From: Streptomyces sp. NBC_01232
GTDB taxonomy: Bacteria > Actinomycetota > Actinomycetes > Streptomycetales > Streptomycetaceae
Length of the DNA stretch: 64,000 bases
NCBI RefSeq assembly: GCF_035989885.1
Contig: NZ_CP108518.1
Span: forward strand, 3,042,501-3,106,500
Direction of reading: 5' to 3'
Shown here: positions 19,801 through 27,076 of the stretch, in pieces
Layout of the letters: each line of letters starts with the position of its first letter
Numbering within the stretch: position 1 is the stretch's first letter
Notes under the pieces: generated by a model
Told to the model about the DNA's origin: nothing
The model's input: the letters and a program-made list of their open reading frames with translations, nothing else
Database searches by the model: none
Position numbers and translations under genes: made by a program

Positions 19801-21454
19801 CACCCACCCCACGCCCACGCAGCCACCACGCCAGACGATTCGCCCGCTCATCCAGCTCCGCATACGTGTACGACCAGGCACCCGCCCCACCGACACCATC
19901 ACCCGACACCGCAACCTCACCGGGCGACACATCCACCCGGCCCTCGATCAACTCATGCAGCAACGCGGGCGCATACGGCTCCACACCCACACCACTGAAA
20001 CCGGCCAGCACCTCACGCTGACCCGAACCCACCACATCCAGACTCTCCACCGGCACATCCGGAGCCACCACAGCCGACTCCAGCAACGCCACCACACCCT
20101 CGACCAGACGCACCGCCGTCGCCCGGTCGTACAACTCCGACGAAAACTCCAGAGCGCCGGACAGAGTGCCCTCGGCGGTCACCGTGAGCTCCAGCTCCAG
20201 GTCGAACTTGGCGGTGCCGGTGTGCAGCGGAACCACCTCGAAGGTGACGCCGGGCAGCCGCACCTCGGGGTAGGGGGTGTTGTGCAGGACGAGCATGTGG
20301 TTGACGAAGGGGATCCGGCCCGAGCTGTGCCGGTCGGGGCTGAGTTCCTGGACGATCCGCTCGAAGGGCACGTCCTGGTGCGCGAAGCCGTCCTGGGCGC
20401 TCTGCCGGGAGCGGCGCAGCACCTCGCGGAAGGAGGCGCCGCCACCGACGTCCACCCGCAGGGCCAGCGTGTTCACGAAGAACCCGACCAGCGGCTCCAG
20501 TTCCGTACGCGTACGGCCCGCGACGGCCGTGCCCACGACCACGTCGCTCTGCCCCGACCAGCGGCCCAGCACCGAGGAGAAGGCGCCGAGCAGGCCCATG
20601 AACAGGGTCGCCGACTCCTCCTCGACCAGCCGGGTCAGGCCGGCCACGACCGGCGCCGGGACCTCGATCCGTACGGAGTCGCCCGCGAAGGAGTCCACGG
20701 CGGGCCGCGGCCGGTCACCGGGGACCTCCGGGGCGGTGGCCCCGTCCAGCTGCCCGCTCCAGTACGCGAGCTGCTTCTCCAGCCGCTCGCCCGACAGCCA
20801 CTCGCGCTGCCACACCGCGAAGTCTGCGTACTGCACCGGCAGTTCGGGAAGGTCCGCGCTGCGGCCCGACACGGTGGCGGCGTAGATCGCGCCGAGTTCC
20901 TCGACGAGGACGCCCAGCGACCAGCCGTCGACCACGATGTGGTGCATGCACAGGACCAGGACGTGCTCGGAAGGGTCGACGGCGATCAGCGAGCCGCGCA
21001 GCAGCGGTCCGGTGGACAGGTCGAAGCCGCGGGCGGTCTCGGCGCGCACCCGCTCGCGCACCGCTTCCTCGCCGCGTCCGGCCGCCTCGGTCACCGGCAG
21101 GGTGACCGTGACCGTGGCGGCGGGTCGCACGACCTGGTGGACTGAGCCGTCCGCGTCCTCCTGGAAGACGGTGCGCAGCACCTCGTGGCGGGCGACGACC
21201 TCACCGAGCGAGCTCTCCAGGGCGGCCACGTCCACGGCTCCGCGCAGCCGTACCAGGCCGACCATGGAGTAGAGGGGGGAGCCCTGCTGCATGCGGTCGA
21301 AGAAGTGCAGCCGCTCCTGGGCGAAGGACAGCGGGGCGGGTGCCGAGGGGTCGGGCCGCCGTTCGACGGCCGTCGCCGTGCGGGCCACGCCCTGACGGTC
21401 GAGCAGCTGGTCGAGGAGCTTCTGCTGCTCGGCGGAGAAGGAGTCGAGGGCCAT
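16835..21454 (-). CDS. NRPS module C-A(Ser)-nMT-PCP
   Basis: 1,539 residues. C domain (about 40-460) has an intact HHIVVDG (171-177). The A domain (from about 480) carries LYTSGSTGRPKGA, NLYGPTEASID, YRTGD and NGKLDRK. Its ten-residue code reads D V W H V S L I D K, a serine code. An N-methyltransferase domain is inserted after the A7/A8 region (about 980-1245; SAM motif VLEIGCGTGLLMF near 1034), so N-methyl-serine is expected. The PCP Ser is near 1447 (DLGGHSLLA). No E or TE domain follows; the tail is an Ala/Thr/Ser repeat. GGAGGT precedes ATG 21454. It shares near-identical tracts with the next upstream NRPS. As a stand-alone module it must dock with partners. Confidence 0.93.
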   Translation of the reverse strand: MALDSFSAEQQKLLDQLLDRQGVARTATAVERRPDPSAPAPLSFAQERLHFFDRMQQGSPLYSMVGLVRLRGAVDVAALESSLGEVVARHEVLRTVFQEDADGSVHQVVRPAATVTVTLPVTEAAGRGEEAVRERVRAETARGFDLSTGPLLRGSLIAVDPSEHVLVLCMHHIVVDGWSLGVLVEELGAIYAATVSGRSADLPELPVQYADFAVWQREWLSGERLEKQLAYWSGQLDGATAPEVPGDRPRPAVDSFAGDSVRIEVPAPVVAGLTRLVEEESATLFMGLLGAFSSVLGRWSGQSDVVVGTAVAGRTRTELEPLVGFFVNTLALRVDVGGGASFREVLRRSRQSAQDGFAHQDVPFERIVQELSPDRHSSGRIPFVNHMLVLHNTPYPEVRLPGVTFEVVPLHTGTAKFDLELELTVTAEGTLSGALEFSSELYDRATAVRLVEGVVALLESAVVAPDVPVESLDVVGSGQREVLAGFSGVGVEPYAPALLHELIEGRVDVSPGEVAVSGDGVGGAGAWSYTYAELDERANRLAWWLRGRGVGAESLVGVCLERGPDLVPALLGVLKAGAAYLPLDPSYPAERVRYLVEDGRPVVVLTSAGADAVLAGAEDVEVVRVEDLVEDLAGLPATRPAVPLHPQNPAYVLYTSGSTGRPKGAANSHHAITNRLLWMQDRYRLDHTDRVLHKTPIGFDVSVWELTWALLTGARIVMADPGGQRDPGYLARAAAAASVTTTHFVPSMLKVFLDTAEAAKDAAAPAGVRLPELRRVVCSGEELTAEVCATFHRLFPHAELHNLYGPTEASIDVTAHHVTSPVPARRVPIGAPITGARIHVLDAAMRVQPVGVPGELCIGGVPLARGYHRRPGLTADRFVPDPFSAGGRLYRTGDLVRWRADGTVEYLGRLDHQIKIRGQRIEPAEIETALVEHPTVDQALVTAVPDADGTPQLVAYLTKAAGAARSVGGDEAQVDRWSEVFDQIYQAGEQQTADPTFDISGWISSYTGEPLGADEMRSWVDSIVGRVLALPHRRVLEIGCGTGLLMFPIAAHAEYYCGIDVSEVAIRDLEAKLPLLPEGAGRVELLQRSAEDFDGVADDSFDIVLINSVAQYFPNADYLAEVLTKALRVVRPGGAVIVGDVRNQALLETFHASLERADAEGPSEGPEFDRAVADRVARDAELVIDPGFFTALAGDRPEIAGVSLLSKRGGHRNELVKYRYDAVLHLAGAEPATDEGKPLEEWPVAPVAELVERLRAEQPDSALISAVTDARLAADLPADGGPDATLDPHELAERVGELGYQVVPALHPERPGRLDVLITRSAARALRPVRELAMSAPDRGWGVYSNDPLEAVWRSALVPELRAHLHAMLPESMIPRHFLVLDAWPLSANGKLDRKALPAPSTGREAATTVYVAPRTPTERAIATVWSDVLGVARVGALDNFFDLGGHSLLATRVAARIGDACSTEVRLGAFFQHPTVAGLAVHIEEEAAKQVSRTPLRRADRSRHRAPRPAATASATASATASASATPATASVPAGTRA
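16884..16919. repeat. Three tandem 12-bp units in NRPS C-terminal tail
   Basis: Three exact copies of GCGGATGCGGTC, read on the minus strand as the Ala/Thr/Ser tail after the PCP. Slippage would change tail length by four residues without a frameshift. Confidence 0.75.
18581..18921 (-). repeat. Shared A-domain tract, copy 1 (A7-A8 side)
   Basis: About 340 bp nearly identical to 22068-22408 in the neighbouring NRPS (only scattered changes seen). It covers the segment from the GELCIGG region through the linker after A8. It forms one flank of a divergent A-domain core. Confidence 0.85.
19461..20155 (-). repeat. Shared C-A linker/A-domain tract, copy 1
   Basis: About 695 bp matching 22924-23618 at a constant offset of 3,463 bp, with only a few differences. 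It covers the end of the C domain, the linker and A1-A3. Its codon use (many GTG, GGT, GCT) differs from the flanking GTC/GGC-rich code, which suggests an origin by recombination. Confidence 0.85.
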
Positions 21455-21533
21455 GGGGTCGTACCTCCGTGGTCACGTACGAGGTCAATAGGCGCGCGTG
21501 CGCGATGGACTGGGGGGGCTCCGGTGCGGCCGG

Positions 21534-24500
21534 TCAGGCCTGGAGCTGTGCGGCGATCTCGTCCGCCTGCAGCCGGCTGATCTGGAGCACGAGCTCGGCG
21601 ATCTGATCGGCGTCGTGTCCGCCGGCCGCGCGGGCCGTGTCGCGGACGACGGCGGCGAGCTGGCGGACGGTGGAGATCCCCACGAAGGAGCGCAGCGAGA
21701 CCTCGACGCGCAGCATCGTGTTGATCCGGGAGACCACCTGGGTGGCGAGCAGCGAGTGCCCGCCGAGGTCGTAGAAGTCGTCCTGGGCGCCGACCCGGTC
21801 GACCTTGAGGACGTCGTGCCAGATCCCGGCGAGGACCCCTTCGAGGGCATCGGCGGGCGCCTCGTACGTACGCTCCACGACGAGCCGTTCGCCGGGTGCG
21901 GACGGCAGCCTCTTGAGGTCGACCTTCCCGTTGGCGAGCAGCGGGAAGGCCTCCAGGCGGACCAGTACGCCGGGGACCATGGCGGCGGGCAGCCGCTCGG
22001 CGAGGAAGGCGCGCAGCGGTCCGGCGGCCAGCGGCTCGGCGTCCAGGTGTGCGGCGCCGGGGCGTTCGGTGAGGTAGGCGACGAGCTGGGGGGTGCCGTC
22101 GGCGTCGGGTACGGCGGTGACCAGGGCCTGGTCCACGGTCGGGTGTTCGACGAGGGCGGTCTCGATCTCGGCGGGCTCGATGCGCTGGCCGCGGATCTTG
22201 ATCTGGTGGTCGAGGCGGCCGAGGTACTCGACGGTGCCGTCGGCCCGCCAGCGGACCAGGTCGCCGGTGCGGTAGAGCCGGCCGCCCGCGGAGAACGGGT
22301 CGGGCACGAACCGGTCGGCCGTCAGCCCCGGGCGCCGGTGATAACCGCGCGCCAGCGGGACACCGCCGATGCACAGCTCACCGGGCACACCCACCGGCTG
22401 GACCCGCAGAGCGGCGTCGAGGACGTACACGCGGGAGCCGGGGACCGGGCGGCCGATGGAGGTCCGGCCGGGCGGTACGGGGGCGGTGACCTGGTGGGTG
22501 GTGGCGTCGATGGTGGTCTCGGTGGGCCCGTACATGTTGTTCAGGCGGGCTCCGGGGAGCTGGCGCAGGAACTCGGCGGCCAGGTCGGGCGAGAGCTCCT
22601 CACCGCCGCACAGCATCAGCCGCAGGTCCGCCGCGCGGGCGGAGAGCCCGCCGTGGTCGAGGAGGGCGCGGAGCATGGACGGCACCACGTCGCAGCAGGT
22701 GATCCGGGACCGCTCGCACAGGTCGAGCAGGTAGCCGGGGTCGCGGTGGCCGCCGGGGGCCGCCATCACGATCCGCCCGCCGGTCAGCAGCGGGACGAAG
22801 CACTCCCACAGGTGCGGGTCGAAGCCGAGCGGCGACTTGTGCACGACGCGGTCGCCGGGGTGGAAGCCGTACTGGTCGACCATGCCGCGCAGCCGGTTGG
22901 TGACGGCGTGGTGGTGCAGCAGGGCGCCCTTGGGGCGGCCGGTGGAGCCCGAGGTGTACAGGGCGCACAGGGGGTTCTGCGGGTGGAGGGGGACCGCGGG
23001 ACGGGTCGCGGGAAGCCCGGCGAGGTCCTCGGTGAGGTCCTCGACCCGCACCACCTCCACATCCTCCGCCCCGGCCAGCACGGCATCCGCACCCGCCGAG
23101 GTCAGCACCACGACCGGACGACCGTCCTCCACCAGATAACGCACCCGCTCCGCCGGATACGACGGATCCAGCGGCAGATACGCCGCCCCCGCCTTCAGCA
23201 CACCCAACAGCGCCGGCACCAGATCCGGCCCACGCTCCAGGCACACACCCACCAAAGACTCGGCACCCACCCCACGCCCACGCAGCCACCACGCCAGACG
23301 ATTCGCCCGCTCATCCAGCTCCGCATACGTGTACGACCAGGCACCCGCCCCACCGACACCATCACCCGACACCGCAACCTCACCGGGCGACACATCCACC
23401 CGGCCCTCGATCAACTCATGCAGCAACGCGGGCGCATACGGCTCCACACCCACACCACTGAAACCGGCCAGCACCTCACGCTGACCCGAACCCACCACAT
23501 CCAGACTCTCCACCGGCACATCCGGAGCCACCACAGCCGACTCCAGCAACGCCACCACACCCTCGACCAGACGCACCGCCGTCGCCCGGTCGTACAACTC
23601 CGACGAAAACTCCAGAGCACCCGTCAGTCCGCCGTCGGCCTCCGGGACCAGCTCCACGCTGAGGTCCAGCTGGGCGACTTCGCGGGCCAGTTCGACGACC
23701 TCCACGCCGAGTCCGCCGAGCGTCGGCGGCCGCATCGGGACGTTGCGCAGCGCGAGCATCACCTGGACCACCGGCGGGCGGCCGCTGCTGCGGTCGACGC
23801 CCAGCTCCTGGACGATCCGCTCGAAGGGCACGTCCTGGTGCGCGAAGCCGTCGAGGGAGCTCTGCCGGGAGCGGCGGACCAGCTCGCGGAAGGAGGCGCC
23901 GCCACCGACGTCCACGCGCAGGGCCAGGGTGTTCACGAAGAACCCGACCAGCGGCTCCAGTTCCGTACGCGTACGGCCCGCGACGGCCGTGCCCACGACC
24001 ACGTCGCTCTGCCCGGCCCAGCGGCCCAGCACGGCGGCGAACGCCCCGAGCAGACCCGTGAACAGGGTCGCCGACTCGCCTTCGACCAGCCGGGTGAGGC
24101 GGGTGACGAGCTCCGGGGACAGGGTCACCGGCACCGAATCACCGGCGAAGGACTGCTCGGCCGGCCGGGGCCGGTCGCCGGGCACGTCGAGCACGGCGGC
24201 GCCGGCCAGCTGCCCGCGCCAGTACGCGAGCTGCTCCTCCAGCCGCTCCCCCGACAGCCACTCGCGCTGCCACACCGCGAAGTCCGCGTACTGCACCGGC
24301 AGTTCGGGGAGCCGGGGAGCACGCGCCTGCGCGCAGGCGGCATACATCTCGGCGAGCTCGTCGACGAGGACGCCCAGCGACCAGCCGTCGACCACGATGT
24401 GGTGGACGCAGAGCACCAGCGCCCAGTCGTTCTCCGTGCGGCGCAGCAGCGAGGCCCGCACCAGCGGTCCGCGGGCGAGGTCGAAGGGCAGGGACACCTC

Positions 24501-24941
24501 GGTCCGCACCCGCCCGAAGAGTCCTTCCTCGCCGGTACCGGCGGGCAGCTCGACGACCGGCAGCGGCACCCGGCCGGCAGGCCGGACGATCTGCTGGACG
24601 GTGCCGTCGGCGCCTTCGCCGAAGACGGTGCGCAGTACCTCGTGCCGGGCGACGAGCGCGTCGAGCGCGCCCTGGAGGGCGGGTACGTCCACGGCCCCGG
24701 TCAGGCGGAGCACGATGGGCAGGACGTACGCGGTGGAGTCGGGCTCGAGGGCGTGGAGGTACCAGAGCCGCTCCTGGCCCGGCGAGGAGGGGAAGGTGTG
24801 CTCGGCGCCCTCGGTCCGCGGGCGGCGGGAGACGGCCGGATTCTTCAGGGCCTTGCGGCGGGCCAGTTCGAGCGTGAGCCTGGCCCGCTGCTCGGGGGTG
24901 AGCCCGGCCAGGGCATGGGTGAGTGCTGCTTCGGTGGTCAT
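21534..24941 (-). CDS. NRPS module C-A-PCP, unusual A-domain code
   Basis: 1,135 residues. C domain with HHIVVDG, A domain with YTSGSTGRPKGA, NMYGPTETTID, YRTGD and NGKVDLK, and PCP Ser near 1061 (DLGGHSLLA). The code I read is D P W D L G M I D K, which matches no standard amino acid I know. Asp at position 278 is often seen where the substrate side chain is basic, so a diamino or guanidino residue such as the carrier-protein-derived amino acid is a candidate. The C-terminus ends in an acidic helix (LVLQISRLQADEIAAQL) that looks like a docking segment. AGGAG lies before ATG 24941. The thioesterase gene ends 15 bp upstream, so the operon is tight. Confidence 0.92.
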   Translation of the reverse strand: MTTEAALTHALAGLTPEQRARLTLELARRKALKNPAVSRRPRTEGAEHTFPSSPGQERLWYLHALEPDSTAYVLPIVLRLTGAVDVPALQGALDALVARHEVLRTVFGEGADGTVQQIVRPAGRVPLPVVELPAGTGEEGLFGRVRTEVSLPFDLARGPLVRASLLRRTENDWALVLCVHHIVVDGWSLGVLVDELAEMYAACAQARAPRLPELPVQYADFAVWQREWLSGERLEEQLAYWRGQLAGAAVLDVPGDRPRPAEQSFAGDSVPVTLSPELVTRLTRLVEGESATLFTGLLGAFAAVLGRWAGQSDVVVGTAVAGRTRTELEPLVGFFVNTLALRVDVGGGASFRELVRRSRQSSLDGFAHQDVPFERIVQELGVDRSSGRPPVVQVMLALRNVPMRPPTLGGLGVEVVELAREVAQLDLSVELVPEADGGLTGALEFSSELYDRATAVRLVEGVVALLESAVVAPDVPVESLDVVGSGQREVLAGFSGVGVEPYAPALLHELIEGRVDVSPGEVAVSGDGVGGAGAWSYTYAELDERANRLAWWLRGRGVGAESLVGVCLERGPDLVPALLGVLKAGAAYLPLDPSYPAERVRYLVEDGRPVVVLTSAGADAVLAGAEDVEVVRVEDLTEDLAGLPATRPAVPLHPQNPLCALYTSGSTGRPKGALLHHHAVTNRLRGMVDQYGFHPGDRVVHKSPLGFDPHLWECFVPLLTGGRIVMAAPGGHRDPGYLLDLCERSRITCCDVVPSMLRALLDHGGLSARAADLRLMLCGGEELSPDLAAEFLRQLPGARLNNMYGPTETTIDATTHQVTAPVPPGRTSIGRPVPGSRVYVLDAALRVQPVGVPGELCIGGVPLARGYHRRPGLTADRFVPDPFSAGGRLYRTGDLVRWRADGTVEYLGRLDHQIKIRGQRIEPAEIETALVEHPTVDQALVTAVPDADGTPQLVAYLTERPGAAHLDAEPLAAGPLRAFLAERLPAAMVPGVLVRLEAFPLLANGKVDLKRLPSAPGERLVVERTYEAPADALEGVLAGIWHDVLKVDRVGAQDDFYDLGGHSLLATQVVSRINTMLRVEVSLRSFVGISTVRQLAAVVRDTARAAGGHDADQIAELVLQISRLQADEIAAQLQA
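22068..22408 (-). repeat. Shared A-domain tract, copy 2 (A7-A8 side)
   Basis: Partner of 18581-18921, direct orientation, in the C-A-PCP gene. Confidence 0.85.
22924..23618 (-). repeat. Shared C-A linker/A-domain tract, copy 2
   Basis: Partner of 19461-20155, direct orientation. Together with 22068-22408 it brackets the divergent core 22409-22923 that holds most of the specificity residues. Confidence 0.85.
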
Positions 24942-24956
24942 CTGCTGCTCCTGGGC

Positions 24957-25892
24957 TCAGGCGCCGGGTGTGATCAGTTCGAGGTCGCGTGCGAGCGCGG
25001 CGAGTACGGGTCCGGGGTTCTCGTGGAGGAAGAAGTGACCGCCGGGGAAGACCCGCAGGAGACGGTCGCCGTCGACTTCTCCGGGCCCCCACGGCCAGGC
25101 TTCGTCCGGGCCGACCAAGGGGTCGTCGCCGCCCGTGTAGACGCGCAGGGCGCAGGGCATCGGGCGCTCCCGGCGGGCCCGGTGGCGCGCGAGCACCTCC
25201 AGGTCGGCGCGGAGCACCGGCAGGTACAGCCGCAGGAACTCCGGGTGTTCGCGCAGTGCGGGCGGCAGGCTGCGGGAGTGGTCGAGCAGGGCGAGCAGCT
25301 CCTCGTCCGGGGTGTCGGCCCCGGCGGCCCAGCGGTCGGGCCGGTCCGCGGCGGGGTGGGCCGAGGCGGCGACGATGATGCCCCGCACCGGCTGTCCGCC
25401 GCTCCCCGCGCCGATGGCGACGCCGCCGTCGCCGCTGTCGCCGCCGTCGTTCCCCCGCCGCCCGTACCGGTGGCGCAGCGAGCGGGCCAGTTCCCAGCCG
25501 ACGACCGCTCCCATGCTGTGCCCGAAGATCACCAGCGGCAGCTCGGGGAGCGCCGCCAGGGCGGTCTCGATGCCGTCGATCACATCGGCCATCCGGTGCA
25601 GGGCGGGCTCGCCCATCCGGGAGCCGTGGCCGGGCAGCTCGACGGCGACCACCTCGGTGCCGTCGGGCAGCTGCTCGGCCCAGTGCCCGTACGCCTGGGC
25701 GGTGCCGCCGGCCGGCGGCAGGCAGAGCAGCCGACGGCGGGCGGGGCCGGGGGACCGCCGGATGCGCAGCCAGCGCGAGCCGGCGACAGCGGCAGCGGCA
25801 GCGGCCGCGACGGGGGCAGAGGTGGTGAGGGCGGGGGCGGGGCGGCCCGGCGCGGTGGCCGGGCCGCTCAGCGGCGGGGAACTGATGCTCAT
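24957..25892 (-). CDS. Type II thioesterase (NRPS editing)
   Basis: 311 residues. Alpha/beta hydrolase with LLCLPPAGGTA, the nucleophile motif GHSMGA, and the C-terminal GGHFFL with the catalytic His. This is the pattern of external TEII enzymes that remove wrong or stalled acyl groups from PCP domains. The first 45 residues are an unusual Pro/Ala-rich extension before the fold starts at about residue 50, and there is a Gly/Asp-rich insertion (RRGNDGGDSGDGG) in the middle. The distances to the VOC gene (9 bp) and to the NRPS (15 bp) show cotranscription. Confidence 0.92.
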   Translation of the reverse strand: MSISSPPLSGPATAPGRPAPALTTSAPVAAAAAAAVAGSRWLRIRRSPGPARRRLLCLPPAGGTAQAYGHWAEQLPDGTEVVAVELPGHGSRMGEPALHRMADVIDGIETALAALPELPLVIFGHSMGAVVGWELARSLRHRYGRRGNDGGDSGDGGVAIGAGSGGQPVRGIIVAASAHPAADRPDRWAAGADTPDEELLALLDHSRSLPPALREHPEFLRLYLPVLRADLEVLARHRARRERPMPCALRVYTGGDDPLVGPDEAWPWGPGEVDGDRLLRVFPGGHFFLHENPGPVLAALARDLELITPGA

Positions 25893-25901
25893 CCGGGTCC
25901 G

Positions 25902-26312
25902 CTACTCCTCGAAGTGGCCGGGGGCGAGGCTGCGCAGCACGCAGAACTCGTTGCCCTCCGGGTCGGCGAGCACGGTCCAGCTCGATTCCTTGGGCGTGCC
26001 GATGTCGATGCGGCGGGCGCCCAGCGCGACGATCCGCTCCACCTCGGACGCCTGGTCCGAGTCGATGGGGCAGATGTCCAGGTGGAGCCGGTTCTTACGG
26101 GTCTTCGTGCTGTGGGCGCGCTGGAAGACCAGCTGGGCGGGCACGGCGGCCCGTCGCAGCTCCTCCAGCGGGGCGATCTCGGCCGGGCCGATCTCCACGA
26201 GGTTCCCGTCCCGGTCCTCGTGGACGGTGTAGCCGAGGACGGTGCACCAGAACTCGGCGACCTTGCGCGGGTTGGCGCAGTCGACGACGAGCTGCTCGAA
26301 ACGGCTGGTCAT
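25902..26312 (-). CDS. VOC-superfamily (glyoxalase-like) protein
   Basis: 136 residues. Two beta-alpha-beta-beta-beta units are readable: MTSRFEQLVVDCANPRKVAEFWCTVLGY and LHLDICPIDSDQASEVERIVALGA...VLADPEGNEFCVL. This resembles the glyoxalase/bleomycin-resistance family. In antibiotic clusters such proteins often bind the product or catalyse small rearrangements. Drug sequestration as self-resistance is possible for a DNA-reactive product, but this is inference. ATG 26312 overlaps the stop of the sulfotransferase gene (ATGA). Confidence 0.82.
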   Translation of the reverse strand: MTSRFEQLVVDCANPRKVAEFWCTVLGYTVHEDRDGNLVEIGPAEIAPLEELRRAAVPAQLVFQRAHSTKTRKNRLHLDICPIDSDQASEVERIVALGARRIDIGTPKESSWTVLADPEGNEFCVLRSLAPGHFEE

Positions 26313-27076
26313 GCGGCCGCCCCTTGCTGCCGGGCGGTGATCCGGTGCGCGCGCAGGTGCTCGTAGAAGGGGAGCTGGGCCCGGTGGAGCGCGGCCAGGT
26401 GGGTGTTGTTCCCGACGGTGTCGGCGTACTCGCCGGTCCGGTCGTGGATGCCGGTGCTGGCGGCGGCGTCGCGGTGCCAGTCCTCGAAGACCTGCCATTC
26501 GCTGCGCTCGCCGGCCTGCCAGCTGAGTGCGCCGGGCAGGTCGGGCAGTCCGGTCAGCGAGCTGTACGTGGCGGCGATGCCCGCTGGGTCGGCGACCAGG
26601 TCGGCCGCCTCGACCACGGGCGGTACGGCGCCGGTGGCCGCGCGGACCAGGTCGAAGATCTCGGCGCAGTGGCCGAAGCCCACCTCGTCGGCGGTCAGTT
26701 CGGGGTTGCGGGCGAAGTGGGAGGCGATGGCCTCGGCGGGCTCGCGGATGATGAAGGTGTGCCGCAGGACGGTGGTCAGCCGGGGGTCGGCGAGCAGTCC
26801 GGGGTAGCGGAAGTCGGTGGTGTCCTTGAAGTAGACGGGGCGGCCACCGGTGGCCGCCAGCTCCACGATCGCGTCGAGCAGCTCCGTCTCGCTCCGGTGG
26901 ACGCGCCCCTCGATCTCGAAACTCCCCTTGCTGGCGAGGATGTTGAAGGGCTCGTGGAGGACGGTCAGGTCACCGCGCTCGATCATCATCCGCTCGAACG
27001 CGGTCGAGCGGCAGCGCGGCGGACTCCACATGGCGATCACGGCAGGGCCGGAGGCCACGGCCTCGGAGGTGGTCAC
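26309..27076 (-). CDS. PAPS-dependent sulfotransferase family protein
   Basis: 255 residues. The N-terminal P-loop-like 5'-phosphosulfate binding segment reads AMWSPPRCRSTAFERMM (about 15-31), followed by LHEPFN; FIIREPAEAIASHF (about 112-125) fits the 3'-phosphate binding region with its conserved Arg and Ser. GTG 27076 has a good AAAGGAA site and overlaps the MFS stop (GTGA). PAPS is supplied by cysC-D-N at the end of the same unit. Likely acceptors are a hydroxyl of the peptide or of the diamino-dihydroxy acid; in the latter case sulfate would serve as leaving group. It could also belong to the wider P-loop family without sulfotransferase activity. Confidence 0.85.
   Translation of the reverse strand: MTTSEAVASGPAVIAMWSPPRCRSTAFERMMIERGDLTVLHEPFNILASKGSFEIEGRVHRSETELLDAIVELAATGGRPVYFKDTTDFRYPGLLADPRLTTVLRHTFIIREPAEAIASHFARNPELTADEVGFGHCAEIFDLVRAATGAVPPVVEAADLVADPAGIAATYSSLTGLPDLPGALSWQAGERSEWQVFEDWHRDAAASTGIHDRTGEYADTVGNNTHLAALHRAQLPFYEHLRAHRITARQQGAAA

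Noticed and set aside
16802..21145. Plus-strand open frame of 1,447 codons opposite the NRPS gene
   Set aside because: It is antisense to a clearly conserved NRPS, has no domain, and is the usual product of GC-rich codon bias on the opposite strand.
21498..26366. Plus-strand open frame of 1,622 codons
   Set aside because: It spans three minus-strand genes with strong motifs and is composed of Gly/Gln/Arg-rich nonsense sequence.
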